Assembly: GCA_003268905.1 (NCBI GenBank)
Contig: QLTU01000008.1
Coordinates: 39,834-103,833, forward strand
DNA from: Acidovorax defluvii
GTDB lineage: Bacteria; Pseudomonadota; Gammaproteobacteria; Burkholderiales; Burkholderiaceae_C
Direction: 5' to 3'
Length of the DNA stretch: 64,000 bases
This document shows positions 17,563 to 26,797 of the stretch, piece after piece (position 1 is the first letter of the stretch; the number at the start of each line of letters is the position of its first letter). A program made the translations under genes and the position numbers. Below the pieces are notes generated by a model. The model did not search any database and had not been told where the DNA came from. It worked only from the letters and a program-made list of their open reading frames with translations.

Positions 17563-18780
17563 TCAGGCCTGCGCCGCGCGCAAGCGCATCGAAAAATCAT
17601 GCAGCGCCGCAATGCCACTCTCCTCGGCCCGGCGGCACCAGGCCTGCAGATCCAGCGTGAGCTGCTCACGCGAGCGCGAGGTGTTCAGCCACAACTGGCG
17701 CAACTCCTCGCGCATGGTGATCATGGTGTCGAGCACGGGCGAAGCGGCGCGCACCTGCGCCAATTGCGGCAATGCCATGGCGGGCACCTTTTCCACATCA
17801 CGGTGCAGCCAGCGCCTGGCCACCTTGAGCACCGTTGCATCAGCCTGGCGCGCCTGCAACGCGGCCAGCTCGGCACGACAGGCCTGGCGCACACCGCGCG
17901 CATAAGCGGCCATCACTTCATAGCGGTTGGCAATCAGGGCCTCCAGCGTCTTTTCATCGGCCACGGGCTTGACCTCGCCCAGTTGCAATCTGGGCGGCAC
18001 TTTTTTGACCGTGGCCCAGCCCATCGCCTGCATCATGCGGATGTAGGCCCATCCGATATCGAACTCATAGCGCTTCACCGAGAACTTGGCCGACGTGGGG
18101 TAAGTGTGGTGGTTGTTGTGCAGCTCTTCGCCGCCAATGACGATGCCCCAGGGCAAGAGGTTGGTGCTGGCGTCGTGCGCCTCGAAGTTGCGATAGCCCC
18201 AGTAGTGGCCCACACCATTGACCACGCCAGCCGCCCAAAAAGGTATCCAGACCATCTGCACGGCCCACACAGCAGCGCCCAGCGCACCAAACAGGGCCAG
18301 ATCCAGAATCAGCATCAGCGCCACCCCCTGCCAGCTGAAGCGGCTGTACAGGTTGCGCTCGATCCAGTCGTTAGGTGTGCCGTGGCCAAACTTTTTGATT
18401 GTTTCCAGGTTCTTCGACTCGGCACGGTACAGCTCGGCGCCGCGCCACATCACGGTGCCCAGGCCGCGCGTCTGCGGGCTGTGGGGGTCGTCCACGGTTT
18501 CACATCTGGCGTGGTGCTTGCGGTGAATCGCCACCCATTCCCTGGTGACCATGCCCGTGCCAATCCACAGCCAGAAACGAAAGAAATGCGCGGGAATGGC
18601 GTGCAGATCGAGCGCACGGTGCGCCTGGGCGCGGTGCAGAAAAATCGTGACCGCTGCAATGGTGAGGTGGGTGGTTGCCAGGGTGTACAGCACGATCTGC
18701 CACCAGGTCAGGCGCCACAAGCCATGGCCCAGCCAATCCACGGCTGCGTTCAATACAGCCCCATCGGGTAACAGCATCAT
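17563..18780 (-). CDS. Acyl-CoA/acyl-lipid delta-9-type fatty acid desaturase
   Basis: Membrane di-iron enzyme that introduces a cis double bond into fatty acyl chains. 405 aa with the three His boxes HRAQAHRA, HRKHH and HNNHH, plus four hydrophobic helices. About 110 residues after the catalytic part form a charged helical tail (RAELAALQARQADATVLKVARR...) that is typical of the DesA-like desaturases of this order. Start at 18780 (or the adjacent ATG at 18777). Convergent with rpmBG. Confidence 0.9.
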   Translation of the reverse strand: MMLLPDGAVLNAAVDWLGHGLWRLTWWQIVLYTLATTHLTIAAVTIFLHRAQAHRALDLHAIPAHFFRFWLWIGTGMVTREWVAIHRKHHARCETVDDPHSPQTRGLGTVMWRGAELYRAESKNLETIKKFGHGTPNDWIERNLYSRFSWQGVALMLILDLALFGALGAAVWAVQMVWIPFWAAGVVNGVGHYWGYRNFEAHDASTNLLPWGIVIGGEELHNNHHTYPTSAKFSVKRYEFDIGWAYIRMMQAMGWATVKKVPPRLQLGEVKPVADEKTLEALIANRYEVMAAYARGVRQACRAELAALQARQADATVLKVARRWLHRDVEKVPAMALPQLAQVRAASPVLDTMITMREELRQLWLNTSRSREQLTLDLQAWCRRAEESGIAALHDFSMRLRAAQA

Positions 18781-18984
18781 CAGACCCCTTGCTTCAGCCA
18801 ACCCGCACCCAACAGAACGGAGCGCAGGTGTTGGAGTGCCACGCCCCGCAGGAGTTCGGGGCATCGCACCGTGCTCAGGCCCATTTTCAGCCGACAGGGC
18901 CGTTACCCGCCCCCGCTGATCGGGTAAGAAAGTGTGAAAAAATCCGGCGTGCCCCAGCGGGCGTGACGGGTTCTTTCACCCTTC

Positions 18985-20259
18985 TCAGGCCTTTTTGGCC
19001 CAGACTGCTGCGAAAAACCCGTCGGTGTGGTGCAGGTGCGGCCACAGGCGCAGGTATCCCGTACCCGAGGCACCGCCGCTGCACAGGCTTCGGGCGTCCG
19101 CCACCTTCAGCTGCTCGAGCAATTCACCGGCATCAAGCATCTCGAAATCCGGGTGCGCGGCACTGAACACCTCGGCAATGGCCTCGTTTTCCTGGGGCAG
19201 GATGCTGCAGGTGGCATACACCAGTCGCCCACCCGGCTTGAGCAGGCGCGCTGCGCTGTCCAAAATGGACGTTTGCTTGGCCACCAGTTCCTGCACGCTT
19301 TTGGCCGACTGGCGCCATTTGAGGTCGGGGTTGCGGCGCAGCGTGCCCAGGCCCGAGCAAGGTGCATCCACCAGCACGCGATCCATCTTGCCCGCCAGGC
19401 GCTTGATGCGCTCGTCGCGCTCGTGGGCAATGGCCGCCGGGTGCACGTTCGACAGGCCGCTGCGCGCCAGCCTTGGTTTGAGCGCATCGAGCCGGTGGGC
19501 CGACACATCAAACGCATACAGGCGACCGGTGCTGCGCATGGTGGCGCCAATGGCCAGCGTCTTGCCGCCCGCGCCCGCGCAAAAATCCACCACCATCTCG
19601 CCACGCTTGGCGTCCAGCAGCAGGGCCAGCAGCTGCGAGCCTTCGTCCTGCACCTCGATGGCGCCGCGGGTGAACGCATCGAGCTTGGTCAGCGCGGGCT
19701 TGCCTTCAATGCGCAGGCCCCACGGAGAATAAGGGGTTGCTACTGATTTAATAGCTGCTTTCGCAAGCTCCTTCTGCACATCAGCCCGTTTTTCCTTCAA
19801 GGCATTGACACGCAGATCCAGCGGCGCACTTTGCGAAAGGCTCTCTACCAGCGGCCAAAAGCCTGCGCCCAGCTGGTCCTTGAGGGGCTGCACCAGCCAT
19901 TCGGGCAGGTTGTGGCGGTGCCGCTCCATCAGGTCATCGGGCTTGACGGAGTCGCATTGTTCGAGCCAGTTCTTTTCCTGATCGGTCAGGCCGCCCAGCA
20001 AAAAGTCGCGCGGGCCATGGAATCCCAGAATGGCCAGGCGGCGCTCTTTGGGGCCGGAGCCCGAAGGGGCCATGTGGTCAAACAGCAGTTTCTTGCGCAG
20101 CACGGTGTAGACCGTCTCCGCCAGCGTGGCGCGCTCACGGGGGCCGAGGCCCCGGTTGTCGCGGAAAAAACGCGACACCACGGCATCGGCGGGGTGTTCA
20201 AAGGTGAGGGTGAGCCTGATGAGTTCGGCACAGGCATCGATAAGGACTTTGGGGTGCAT
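18985..20259 (-). CDS. RsmB-family rRNA/tRNA m5C methyltransferase
   Basis: SAM-dependent RNA cytosine-C5 methyltransferase, 424 aa. N-terminal NusB-like helical region, then SAM motif VVDFCAGAGGKTLAIG, the catalytic motifs DAPCSGLGTLRRNPDLKWR and YATCSILPQEN with both Cys, and C-terminal GFFAAVWAKKA. The start at 20259 (MHPKVLIDACAELI) was taken because upstream codons carry no similarity. A second RsmB-like gene elsewhere may be the true 16S C967 enzyme, so no symbol is given. Around 19740-19790 the coding sequence resembles the dispersed repeat. Confidence 0.9.
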   Translation of the reverse strand: MHPKVLIDACAELIRLTLTFEHPADAVVSRFFRDNRGLGPRERATLAETVYTVLRKKLLFDHMAPSGSGPKERRLAILGFHGPRDFLLGGLTDQEKNWLEQCDSVKPDDLMERHRHNLPEWLVQPLKDQLGAGFWPLVESLSQSAPLDLRVNALKEKRADVQKELAKAAIKSVATPYSPWGLRIEGKPALTKLDAFTRGAIEVQDEGSQLLALLLDAKRGEMVVDFCAGAGGKTLAIGATMRSTGRLYAFDVSAHRLDALKPRLARSGLSNVHPAAIAHERDERIKRLAGKMDRVLVDAPCSGLGTLRRNPDLKWRQSAKSVQELVAKQTSILDSAARLLKPGGRLVYATCSILPQENEAIAEVFSAAHPDFEMLDAGELLEQLKVADARSLCSGGASGTGYLRLWPHLHHTDGFFAAVWAKKA

Positions 20260-20281
20260 GCCCCGATTGTCCCACTGTGAC

Positions 20282-20350
20282 TGGAATCCCCCAGAGTCGC
20301 CTTCAGCGTTTCCCCCACGGGGCAGCCCTCGCTTCGGGGCGGCCCTTGCT
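20282..20350 (+). repeat. Diverged repeat-like GC-rich hairpin region
   Basis: CCCCCACGGGGCAGCCCTCG...TTCGGGGCGGCCC resembles the core and end of the 83-bp unit. Lies upstream of the RsmB-type gene. Only partial similarity. Confidence 0.35.
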
Positions 20351-20439
20351 GGGCACCCCTGGCACGGGACAGGTCTGCTCCAGAGCCCGAGGGCAGCCCG
20401 CGGCACGATGTCTGTCGTGATGGAAGGGCGCCGCCCCGC

Positions 20440-22293
20440 TCAACGCGTGTAGACCGGGTCAAATGCGTGGCGCTGAATCTCCTTCAGGCTGGGAGATTCA
20501 CCCGCCCACAAGACCAGCGCAGGGCCGGGCAGACTGAGATTGCGCTCCAGGGCGCGGCACAGGTGGTGGCGGCTGTCATCGTCCATCCCGGGAAGCTCGA
20601 TAAACACGATGTAGGCCCGGCGCTGCGGATGCTCGCGCAGGTTCTTGCGCACCAGCCAGCAGCGGGTGAGTGGCGCACAGCGGGCCAGTTCGGACTGCAG
20701 CTCGGCCAGCTCGAAGGGGCTCAGGTCGTGCCGCGCGATCTGGCTGAAGAATGAGTGACCCGAAAGCTCTTCCCAGGCCCGCTCCTCGGATTCCTGCGCG
20801 CGTTCCAGTCGCTTGCGCCATTGCTTGAAGGCTGCCGCGTCATGCTCCATGCCCATGCGAGGAGTTTCCAGCTCTGCCAGCGCGGTGCGCGCGGCCCAGT
20901 AACGGTCGCCGCTGCCCGCCTCCCACACCCGGTGCAGCAGCAGGAGCTTGCCCTCGCGGTCGTCATCAGGCAGACAGGCCACCAGCCCGCACAGGGCAGG
21001 CGGGTAATCCGGGCTGCGCTCCAGAGCATGTTCATACAGCGCACGCACATCGGCATGAGGGTCCAGATGGCGCTTGAGGCGGGCCAGCTCCACCAGCTCG
21101 GCGGCACTGTTCTGGGGCATCGATGTCCCCAGGACTTCGGCGCGTGCGCGCACACGCTCAAGCCAGGCATGGTGCTGCTTCCACTCCGTGGCGTTGTTGG
21201 AACACCATTGTTTGTCGAAGTATTTCACCCATTGCCTGGCCCCACCGCCCAACAACGCCAAAGCACTGCCACGGGACCAGGCCGGCAGTGTGGGGGTGGC
21301 ATCCAGGGCTTCGATACGATCGCGCAGGCCGGGGTGGGTATCGTCCACACTGCTCAGGCGCTTAAGCGCCTGGAGCAATGCGTCATTGGCAAAAGTGGCA
21401 TCGGGAGCCTCGGCCAGGTAGCGACGCATGCTGCGGTACGGCCCCACCGGCAGCGGATTGCCTGCGGCCACACACCAATGCCGGCCCCAGAACTCTGCCT
21501 GCAGCCAGGCGCCCCGAATCTCGATTTCGGCCAGCGCCGCAGCGGTTACCTCCCGGCCCAGCAACTTGCCCGCAATGCGGTCGGCCTCGTATTCGTCCTG
21601 GCGGGCCAATGCAAAGGTTTTGGCCAAAAAGCGCGGGAAATACCAGCGCATGAAAGCCTGCGTCGCGGCGGCCACCGGGCCTTCGTCGTCGGCCAGACTG
21701 TGGTTCAAGCGCATCCACGACAGGCGCGTGCGGTAAATCCACGCGGCAAACCGGCCGTGGTCGCCCCGCAAGTGGCCATATTCGTGCGCCAGCACGGCCA
21801 GAAAACGCGGCCGGTCCAGCGCCATGAGCAGGGGCAGGCCAATGCTCAGGTGGTTGGTGGCGCCGCCCAGAAGACCCCATTTTGGCAACTGCTGAATGCC
21901 GGCATTGAACTCTTCGTTCAGTGTGACCTTGTGGATGGGTGGGCCTTTGATCTTGCGGCGTATACGCTCCAGGGCCTCAAACAGCTCTGGCGCCTCCAGG
22001 GCCGTGATCTCTACACCGTCTGGTCCGTCCAGCCTGACCCACAGCGCACGCAGACTGATCCACAGCAGCCCCCCTGCGCCCAGCAAGGGCCATACCATCG
22101 CAAACCGGAAGCTTCCCTGCAGCATCTGCGGCACGATCCACAGCAAAATCCCCACGGCGAGCGCAAGGCAACCCAGCACCCATGCATAACCCAGCGCAGC
22201 AAACGCCACGACACTGCGACGGTAGGCACGGCTGTTGTCCGCACTGGCATGCTCGCTCATGCGCACAAGGTGCACAAAATCTGCCTGATCCAC
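20440..22293 (-). CDS. M48-family membrane metallopeptidase
   Basis: 617 aa. Two N-terminal membrane helices (residues about 25-85), then the zinc protease domain with HEYGH (about residue 167) and a downstream glutamate in DEYEADRIAG, as in HtpX/Ste24-like M48 proteins. The C-terminal half is cytosolic-looking and helical (TPR-like: RALYEHALERSPDYPPALCGLVACLP). The start is GTG at 22293 with GAGGGG before it; ATG at 22260 is an alternative. Probably membrane-protein quality control; the substrate is unknown. No family partner nearby. Confidence 0.85.
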   Translation of the reverse strand: MDQADFVHLVRMSEHASADNSRAYRRSVVAFAALGYAWVLGCLALAVGILLWIVPQMLQGSFRFAMVWPLLGAGGLLWISLRALWVRLDGPDGVEITALEAPELFEALERIRRKIKGPPIHKVTLNEEFNAGIQQLPKWGLLGGATNHLSIGLPLLMALDRPRFLAVLAHEYGHLRGDHGRFAAWIYRTRLSWMRLNHSLADDEGPVAAATQAFMRWYFPRFLAKTFALARQDEYEADRIAGKLLGREVTAAALAEIEIRGAWLQAEFWGRHWCVAAGNPLPVGPYRSMRRYLAEAPDATFANDALLQALKRLSSVDDTHPGLRDRIEALDATPTLPAWSRGSALALLGGGARQWVKYFDKQWCSNNATEWKQHHAWLERVRARAEVLGTSMPQNSAAELVELARLKRHLDPHADVRALYEHALERSPDYPPALCGLVACLPDDDREGKLLLLHRVWEAGSGDRYWAARTALAELETPRMGMEHDAAAFKQWRKRLERAQESEERAWEELSGHSFFSQIARHDLSPFELAELQSELARCAPLTRCWLVRKNLREHPQRRAYIVFIELPGMDDDSRHHLCRALERNLSLPGPALVLWAGESPSLKEIQRHAFDPVYTR

Positions 22294-22362
22294 GGGCGCC
22301 CCTCACTCTTGGTTGTTTTCAGCCGCCATCTTAACCACTCACGCCAACAACCCACCTTCACC

Positions 22363-22620
22363 ATGACCGACGCCGACCTGCCCGCACTCATTCGCACGCC
22401 GCCCGGCCTGTACCGGCACTACAAGGGAATGCTCTATGAGGTGATCGACACCGTGCGCCACAGCGAAACCCTGGAGCCCATGACGCTGTACCGTGCGCTC
22501 TATGGCCAGCGGGGCTTGTGGGTGCGGCCGGCCGCCATGTTTGAGGAGCAGGTGCTCATCGACGGCGTGCTGCAGCCCCGGTTTCAGCAATGCAAGGATG
22601 GCGCGACGCCAACGAAATAA
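22363..22620 (+). CDS. DUF1653 protein
   Basis: 85 aa. The sequence [34 protein letters not shown]...[12 protein letters not shown] is the DUF1653 domain, widespread and without a known function. Divergent from the M48 gene. A copy of the dispersed repeat follows its stop. Confidence 0.88.
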   Translation: MTDADLPALIRTPPGLYRHYKGMLYEVIDTVRHSETLEPMTLYRALYGQRGLWVRPAAMFEEQVLIDGVLQPRFQQCKDGATPTK

Positions 22621-22623
22621 TGA

Positions 22624-22690
22624 GTCATATCAGGCTTTAGAGCTTATAGCCAAAGCGCGAACAGCTACATTTTTAATAGCAAAAGCGCTG
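22624..22690 (-). repeat. Dispersed AGCGCT palindromic repeat, copy 5
   Basis: Minus-strand AATGTAGCTGTTCGCGCTTT...ATAAGCTCTAAAGCCTGAT fits the family. Between convergent DUF1653 and purN genes. Confidence 0.7.
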
Positions 22691-22696
22691 TACTGC

Positions 22697-23281
22697 TCAA
22701 CAAAGCGCCTGCACCAGCGTCCGCACAGCGCGCGGATAGATCACATGTTCCTGCGTGAGCACGCGCGCGGCCAGGGTGTCCGCCGTGTCGCCCGGCAGCA
22801 CAGGCACCACGGCCTGGTCCAGGATGGGGCCCACATCGAGCTCGGCAGTTACCTGGTGCACCGTCACACCCGCAAACTTGCAGCCTGCATCAATGGCGCG
22901 CTGGTGCGTGTGCAGCCCGGTAAATGCGGGCAGCAGCGAGGGGTGGATGTTGATGAGCCGCCCCGCGTAATGCGCCACAAAACCCGGCGTGAGAATGCGC
23001 ATAAACCCCGCCAGCACCACCAGCGCGGGCTGGTGGCGATCAATCGTGGCCGCCAGTTCGGTATCAAACGCCTCGCGGCTGGCAAAGGCCTTGTGGTCCA
23101 GCGCCTCGGTGGCAATGCCTTGCGCGCGTGCAAAAACCAGCCCTGCGGCATCGGGCTTGTTGCTGATCACGGCCGCCACGCGCGCGCCGTAGCGCTGCTC
23201 CCAGTTCTCTTGTTGTGCGGTCCGGACGATGGTGGCCATGTTGGAGCCGCCGCCGGAGATCAAAATCACGATATTCTTCAT
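22697..23281 (-). CDS. purN: Phosphoribosylglycinamide formyltransferase PurN
   Basis: Transfers formyl from 10-formyl-THF to GAR in purine synthesis. 194 aa: [14 protein letters not shown] at the N-terminus, [32 protein letters not shown] with the catalytic HPSLLPAF, then [22 protein letters not shown] at 23281; a GTG two codons upstream is possible. Divergent from yceH with only 21 bp between starts. Confidence 0.96.
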   Translation of the reverse strand: MKNIVILISGGGSNMATIVRTAQQENWEQRYGARVAAVISNKPDAAGLVFARAQGIATEALDHKAFASREAFDTELAATIDRHQPALVVLAGFMRILTPGFVAHYAGRLINIHPSLLPAFTGLHTHQRAIDAGCKFAGVTVHQVTAELDVGPILDQAVVPVLPGDTADTLAARVLTQEHVIYPRAVRTLVQALC

Positions 23282-23302
23282 TTGCACCGGATTATCCCTG
23301 CC

Positions 23303-24016
23303 ATGTCAGCACCCACACCGTTCAGCCCCGCCTCCCGCCCCCTCACGCCCAACGAGGCCCGCGTGCTGGCCACGCTGATGGAGAAAGCCCGCACGGTGCC
23401 CGACAGCTACCCCATGTCGCTCAACGGCCTGCTGACCGGCTGCAACCAGAAAACCAGCCGCGAGCCTGTAATGCAGCTCAGCGATGCCCAAGCGCAAGAG
23501 GCGCTCGACGCCCTCAAACTCCTGGCCCTGGCGTTTGAAAGCAGCGGCAACCGCACCACGCGGTGGGAGCACAATTTTCAGCGCGGCGTGGGTGTGCCCG
23601 AGCAATCGGCCGTGCTGCTGGGCCTGCTGATGCTGCGCGGCCCGCAAACGGCGGGCGAGTTGCGCATCAACGCCGAGCGCTGGTACCGGTTTGCCGACAT
23701 TTCCTCGGTCGAAGCCTTTCTGGACGAGCTGCAGGAGCGCAGCGCCGAAAAAGGTGGCCCGCTGGTAGTGCAATTGCCCCGCGCGCCGGGTGCACGGGAG
23801 CAGCGCTGGGCGCACCTCCTGTGCGGGCCGGTGGATGCCAGCAGCGCCAGCGTGCATGCCACCGGGGGCAGCGCAATGGGCGCGGCCGCATTGCAGGCGC
23901 GGGTGGAGGTGCTGGAGTTTGAGGTGGCCAGCTTGCGCACCACGGTGCAGCGGCTGTGCTCCGAGCTCGGAATTTCCCCTGACTCCACCCCGATGTCGCC
24001 ACCCGGACAGGAATAA
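23303..24016 (+). CDS. YceH family protein (DUF480)
   Basis: 237 aa. Two winged-helix DUF480 modules: [43 protein letters not shown], then [23 protein letters not shown]-terminal coiled coil ([22 protein letters not shown]). Function unknown, possibly DNA binding. Shares a 21-bp divergent region with purN, which is too small for two independent upstream regulatory regions. Confidence 0.93.
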   Translation: MSAPTPFSPASRPLTPNEARVLATLMEKARTVPDSYPMSLNGLLTGCNQKTSREPVMQLSDAQAQEALDALKLLALAFESSGNRTTRWEHNFQRGVGVPEQSAVLLGLLMLRGPQTAGELRINAERWYRFADISSVEAFLDELQERSAEKGGPLVVQLPRAPGAREQRWAHLLCGPVDASSASVHATGGSAMGAAALQARVEVLEFEVASLRTTVQRLCSELGISPDSTPMSPPGQE

Positions 24017-24063
24017 AACGAACGCCCGTGCTACAACCACGCAATCACTAGGAGACGCACCGC

Positions 24064-25269
24064 ATGGATCTCGCATTCACCCCCGAAGAACAGGCCTTTC
24101 GCGAAGAAGTTCGCGCATGGGTTCAAAACAACCTGCCAAAGGAAATTTCCCACAAGGTCCACAACGCCTTGCGCCTGACGCGCGACGACCTGCAAGGCTG
24201 GGCCAAGATTCTGGGCAAGAAGGGCTGGCTCGGCTTTGGCTGGCCCAAAGAGTTTGGCGGCCCCGGCTGGACGGCCGTGCAAAAGCACCTGTTTGAAGAA
24301 GAGTGCGCCCTGGCTGGCGCACCGCGCATCATTCCGTTTGGCCCCGTCATGGTGGCCCCGGTGATCATGGCCTTTGGCAATGCAGAGCAGCAAAAGCGCT
24401 TTCTGCCCGGCATCGCCAGCGGCGACGTGTGGTGGAGCCAGGGCTACAGCGAGCCGGGCTCGGGCTCGGACCTGGCCTCGATCAAGACGCGCGCCGAGCG
24501 CGTGGGCGACAAGTACATCGTCAACGGCCAGAAGACCTGGACCACGCTGGGCCAGCACGGCGACTGGATGTTCAACCTGGTGCGCACCAGCACTGAGGGC
24601 AAGCCCCAGACCGGCATTTCCTTCCTGCTGCTGGACATGAAATCGCCCGGCGTCACCGTGCGCCCCATCAAGCTGCTCGATGGCGAATGCGAGGTCAACG
24701 AAGTGTTCTTCGACAACGTCGAAGTGCCGGCCGAAAACCTTATTGGCGAAGAGAACAAGGGCTGGACCTACGCCAAGCACCTGCTCAGCCACGAGCGCAC
24801 CAACATTGCTGACGTGAACCGCAGCAAGCGTGAGCTCGAGCGCCTCAAGCGCATCGCCAAGACCGAAGGCGTGTGGGACGACCAGCGTTTCCGTGACCAG
24901 ATCGCCTTGCTCGAAGTGGACATCGTGGCGCTGGAGATGATGGTGCTGCGCGTGCTCTCGGCTGAAAAGTCGGGCAAGAACTCGCTCGACATCGCCGGCC
25001 TTCTCAAGATCAAGGGCAGCGAGATCCAGCAGCGCTATGCCGAGTTGATGATGCTGGCTGCTGGCCCCTTTGCCATGCCCTTCATCGAAGAAGCGATGGA
25101 GGCTGGCTGGCAGGGTGACGCTACCGCAGGGGCGCTGGGAGGCTTCCCCGGCGGCGTCACCGCCAATGCGCCACTAGCATCCACCTACTTCAACCTGCGC
25201 AAGACCACCATCTACGGCGGCTCGAACGAAGTGCAAAGAAACATCGTGGCTCAGACTGTTCTCGGCTGA
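24064..25269 (+). CDS. Acyl-CoA dehydrogenase, PimC-like large subunit
   Basis: 401-aa FAD enzyme that oxidises an acyl-CoA to the enoyl-CoA. Contains YSEPGSGSDLASIKTRAERVG, GQKTWTTLGQHGDWMFNLVRT, FDNVEVPAENLIGEENKGWTYAK and the C-terminal IYGGSNEVQRNIVAQTVLG. Closest by eye to the large subunit of pimeloyl-CoA dehydrogenase (PimC), which acts as a heterodimer with a smaller paralogue; that paralogue is the next gene. GGAGACGCACC precedes the ATG. Substrate is inferred only: medium-chain or dicarboxylic acyl-CoA. Confidence 0.9.
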   Translation: MDLAFTPEEQAFREEVRAWVQNNLPKEISHKVHNALRLTRDDLQGWAKILGKKGWLGFGWPKEFGGPGWTAVQKHLFEEECALAGAPRIIPFGPVMVAPVIMAFGNAEQQKRFLPGIASGDVWWSQGYSEPGSGSDLASIKTRAERVGDKYIVNGQKTWTTLGQHGDWMFNLVRTSTEGKPQTGISFLLLDMKSPGVTVRPIKLLDGECEVNEVFFDNVEVPAENLIGEENKGWTYAKHLLSHERTNIADVNRSKRELERLKRIAKTEGVWDDQRFRDQIALLEVDIVALEMMVLRVLSAEKSGKNSLDIAGLLKIKGSEIQQRYAELMMLAAGPFAMPFIEEAMEAGWQGDATAGALGGFPGGVTANAPLASTYFNLRKTTIYGGSNEVQRNIVAQTVLG

Positions 25270-25402
25270 CGCCGAAAACAGTCCGCGCTTTGCACGACAG
25301 GACTGCTCCCCCGTGCCCCCTCCGGGAGGGGGTTCCAGCTAGAGCTTCGCTGGTTGTATGAAGAAGGCGCCACGGCGCCACAACCGGCACAAGGAGAGAC
25401 AC

Positions 25403-26518
25403 ATGGATTTCGATTTTTCTGACGACCAGGAACAACTGCGCGACGCCGTGCGCAAGTGGGTGGACAAGGGCTACACGTTCGAGCGCCGCCGCGCTGCCGT
25501 GGCCGCCGGTGGCTTTGACCGCGCCGCCTGGAACGAGCTGGCCGAGCTGGGCCTGACCGCTCTGACCGTGCCCGAAGCCCACGACGGCATGGGCCAGGGC
25601 GCCATCGACGCCATGGTGGTGGCCGAAGAACTGGGCCGCGGCATCGTGCTGGAGCCCATCGCTCAGGCCTTCATGGCCAGCGCCGTGCTGTCGCACTACG
25701 CACCCGCCGCCGTGCAATCGGCCTGGCTGCCCCGCGTGGCCAGCGGCGAAGCCCTGGTGGTGCTGGCCCAGCAGGAGCGCAAGGCGCGCTACCGCCTTGA
25801 TGTTTGCGAGGCAAAAGCGACCCCAGCACAATCAGGGTATGCGGTAACAGCTATTAAAAGCATAGTTTCCGCTGGTGACCAGGCCGACGCGTTCATTGTT
25901 CCTGCGCAGCTGGACGGCCAGATCGCCCTCTTCCTGGTGGAACGTGCGGCAGCTGGCGTGACCACGCGTGGCTACGTCACCCAGGACGGCAGCCGCGCCG
26001 CTGAAGTGCAACTCGTCAACGCCCCCGCCACGCTCATCACCACCGACGGCCTGGCCGCGCTGGAGTTGGCCGTGGACACCGGCATTGCCGCCACCTGCGC
26101 CGAAGCCGTGGGCGTGATGGACAAGACCGTGGCCATCACGGTCGAATACATGAACCAGCGCAAGCAGTTCGGCGTGTTCATCGCCAGCTTCCAGGCCCTG
26201 CGCCACCGCGTGGCCGACATGAAGATGCAGCTCGAGCTGGCCCGCTCGATGAGCTACTACGCCAGCCTCAAGCTCGGCGCCCCCGCCCCGGAGCGCCGCG
26301 CCGCCATGGCCCGCGCCAAGGTGCAGCTGGGCCAGTCGATGCGCTTTGTGGGCCAACAGGCCGTGCAGTTGCATGGCGGCATCGGCGTGACGGACGAGTA
26401 CATCGTGAGCCACTATTTCAAGAAGCTCACGCAGCTGGAAGTGGCTTTTGGCGACACGCTGCACCACCTGGGTGAAGTGTCGGCACGCATGCAGGACACG
26501 GCGGGGGTGTTTGCCTGA
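25403..26518 (+). CDS. Acyl-CoA dehydrogenase, PimD-like small subunit
   Basis: 371 aa, paralogue of the upstream gene and probably its partner. MDFDFSDDQEQLRDAVRKWVDKGYTFERRR, then VNAPATLITTDGLAALELAVD, EYMNQRKQFGVFIASFQALRHRVADM, and AVQLHGGIGVTDEYIVSHYFKKL. AAGGAGAG lies just before the ATG at 25403; the frame is open to 25358. The codons near 25838-25885 are AT-richer than their surroundings and recall the dispersed repeat, but the protein still fits the family there. Confidence 0.88.
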   Translation: MDFDFSDDQEQLRDAVRKWVDKGYTFERRRAAVAAGGFDRAAWNELAELGLTALTVPEAHDGMGQGAIDAMVVAEELGRGIVLEPIAQAFMASAVLSHYAPAAVQSAWLPRVASGEALVVLAQQERKARYRLDVCEAKATPAQSGYAVTAIKSIVSAGDQADAFIVPAQLDGQIALFLVERAAAGVTTRGYVTQDGSRAAEVQLVNAPATLITTDGLAALELAVDTGIAATCAEAVGVMDKTVAITVEYMNQRKQFGVFIASFQALRHRVADMKMQLELARSMSYYASLKLGAPAPERRAAMARAKVQLGQSMRFVGQQAVQLHGGIGVTDEYIVSHYFKKLTQLEVAFGDTLHHLGEVSARMQDTAGVFA

Positions 26519-26565
26519 AGCCCTCGGGACGGTCTGCGATCAAGATCACACGGCTGTCTGCTCCC

Positions 26566-26603
26566 AAAAAGCCGCAGGGTGCTCGCCACCCGGCGGCTTT
26601 TTT
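26566..26603 (+). terminator. Terminator after the acyl-CoA dehydrogenase pair
   Basis: AAAAAGCCGC ... GCGGCTTTTTTT stem-loop with T run, 48 bp after the stop. Confidence 0.88.
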
Positions 26604-26797
26604 GCGCCCAGAATGTCGGGTTCGCTTGGGTTGCGGCAGCCTCGCCGTTCTTCGGCGAACCCGTGGCACACAGCCTCTTACACGCTCCAGCAGGCGGGAT
26701 CGTGAATCCGGGATAATCTCGGGATCAAAGGGAGTTGCCGCATGTCGACTGCGTGGCAACCCACCGTCTCTCTTAAGTCTTTTCCCTTTATTCCTTC

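Noticed and set aside
20755..22620. 621-codon plus-strand ORF over the M48 gene
   Set aside because: Antisense shadow; only its last 86 codons (DUF1653) are real and have their own ATG.
25838..25885. Dispersed repeat inside the PimD-like gene
   Set aside because: Only GCTATTAAAAGC-like similarity; the encoded residues fit the acyl-CoA dehydrogenase family, so it is probably chance.
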